Source of the DNA: an uncultured Bacillota bacterium
GTDB lineage: Bacteria; Bacillota_I; Bacilli_A; Erysipelotrichales; Erysipelotrichaceae
DNA: 14,710 nucleotides
Assembly (NCBI GenBank): GCA_946619805.1
Contig: CAMOMM010000004.1
Location: forward strand, 1 to 14,710
Direction: 5' to 3'
A model generated the notes under the pieces. The model was not told the DNA's origin and did not search any database. It saw nothing but the letters and a program-made list of their open reading frames with translations. The translations under genes and the position numbers were made by a program. Within the stretch, counting starts at the first letter, position 1. Every line of letters starts with the position of its first letter. This document shows, piece by piece, positions 14,051 to 14,710 of the stretch.

Positions 14051-14455
14051 ATGAAACCTCATGCATTCAGACTGACCAATGGCATGGATTTAAGAAAAGG
14101 GATCGAAGATTACTGTCATGATCACTCAATCATTTCAGGATGCATTGTCACCGCAGTCGGTTCCCTTTATCCGGCCCGAATGCGCCTGGCCAGGGGAGAG
14201 GTCATAAAGGATTTCAATGACCACTATGAGATAACCTCACTGACAGGAACCGTTTCCTCTGACGGACTTCATCTTCACATCACCATCTCTGATGAAAACG
14301 GGAAGGCTTATGGCGGTCATCTGGTACATGGATGTACAGTCAATACCACAGCTGAGATCATACTTCTCTCGCTGGATGATGAATACAGCTTTACCAGAGA
14401 GTTTGATGAATCTACCGGATACAAAGAATTAGCTATCACTGAAAATGAACACTAA
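14051..14455 (+). CDS. PPC/DUF296 domain protein (PCC-like, putative DNA-binding)
   Basis: A 134-residue single-domain protein of the plants-and-prokaryotes-conserved (PPC, DUF296) family. FRLTNGMDLRKGIEDYC (6-22) is the usual N-terminal strand and helix, followed by SGCIVTAVGSLYPARMRL (29-46). The hallmark histidines appear in GLHLHITISDENGKAYGGHL (72-91): His74, His76 and His90, which bind a metal in archaeal and bacterial structures; the GC-x-V-x-x-T-A-E-I segment follows (94-103). Plant members are AT-hook DNA-binding proteins; bacterial single-domain members lack the AT-hook and their role is not settled. GGAGG lies eight bases before the ATG. It is the only plus-strand gene and is divergent from buk. 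No clear terminator follows. A longer in-frame extension to 13919 would run through the buk start and is rejected. Confidence 0.92.
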   Translation: MKPHAFRLTNGMDLRKGIEDYCHDHSIISGCIVTAVGSLYPARMRLARGEVIKDFNDHYEITSLTGTVSSDGLHLHITISDENGKAYGGHLVHGCTVNTTAEIILLSLDDEYSFTREFDESTGYKELAITENEH

Positions 14456-14710
14456 GAAAAGGCCTTTGGTGAAAATGAGTGATATCGAATGAAATGCTCG
14501 CAGAATGAATGATAGCCATCTTTTCTGTTTCCATTAAATGAAAATAGACTGGTGCCTTTTATACCTTGATATATATCATCCAAACTGGACAAACCAGTAA
14601 AGAACATAGTTTTTATTAATCGTCCATTTTCTCTTGAACAATTTAAATATTGTGTTTTTTTAATTACCACTTATCGTGGCTTTACACCAAAATTGATTCG
14701 CTTGAATGTA
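14456..14710. other. AT-rich unassigned tail, possible gene or mobile-element remnant
   Basis: GC falls to about 30% (19 of 60 bases at 14581-14640, 16 of 60 at 14641-14700), clearly below the genes to the left. Two frames stay open. The minus-strand frame 14452-14670 (72 codons from a GTG with a stop directly upstream) has no ribosome site. The plus-strand frame is open from after a stop near 14567 to the window end and contains RPFSLEQFKYCVFLITTYRG, but has no start. I recognise neither. A 12-bp palindrome TGATATATATCA also lies here. It may be the edge of a horizontally acquired segment or a decayed gene. Confidence 0.3.

Noticed and set aside
14452..14670. 72-codon minus-strand frame as an intact gene
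   Set aside because: GTG start follows a stop directly, there is no Shine-Dalgarno, it overlaps the end of the PPC gene and I recognise no family; kept only as part of the unassigned tail.

Overview
The window reads as chromosomal DNA of a low-to-moderate GC, anaerobic Firmicute. The gene set (long PPi-dependent phosphofructokinase, ATP-type PEP carboxykinase, split biotin-dependent sodium-pump decarboxylase, butyrate kinase) and the strong AGGAGG-type ribosome binding sites fit an Erysipelotrichia-like gut or oral fermenter. That placement is inference from gene content, not from a marker gene. Nearly everything lies on the minus strand; only the last recognisable gene, a PPC/DUF296 protein, is on the plus strand. 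I see no rRNA, tRNA, CRISPR array or intact insertion sequence.

Layout from left to right. A 3'-truncated glgC (glycogen synthesis) has a promoter whose spacer is filled by an 18-bp dyad. Next come a membrane-anchored alpha/beta hydrolase, a three-repeat DUF349 protein and a NUDIX hydrolase that may be translated leaderless. From about 3.5 to 9.15 kb lies one tightly packed operon. In transcription order it is pckA, oadA (carboxyltransferase without biotin domain), an oadG-like subunit, a free biotin carrier, a biotin ligase without a DNA-binding domain, oadB, and a 49-residue OadG-related small subunit. Gene junctions there are only 1 to 12 bp, and stop codons repeatedly overlap the next Shine-Dalgarno. 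Upstream of pckA sits a monocistronic-looking pfp with its own promoter and terminator. Then come an aminotransferase overlapped by an Lrp/AsnC-type regulator (4-bp ATGA overlap), and butyrate kinase. Butyrate kinase is divergent from the PPC/DUF296 gene, and their 82-bp shared region carries overlapping promoters and two nested dyads. The last 255 bp are AT-rich and unassigned.

How the parts may work together (inference). PEP carboxykinase running toward oxaloacetate makes ATP and fixes CO2. The sodium-pump oxaloacetate decarboxylase then releases the same CO2, makes pyruvate and exports Na+. Encoded in one operon, the two steps would form a pyruvate-kinase bypass that saves a phosphate bond and also builds a sodium gradient; run backwards they would be a gluconeogenic entry. 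GlgC releases PPi and the PPi-dependent phosphofructokinase can spend it, so central carbon flow here looks tuned for energy thrift. Butyrate kinase adds an ATP-yielding fermentation end step.
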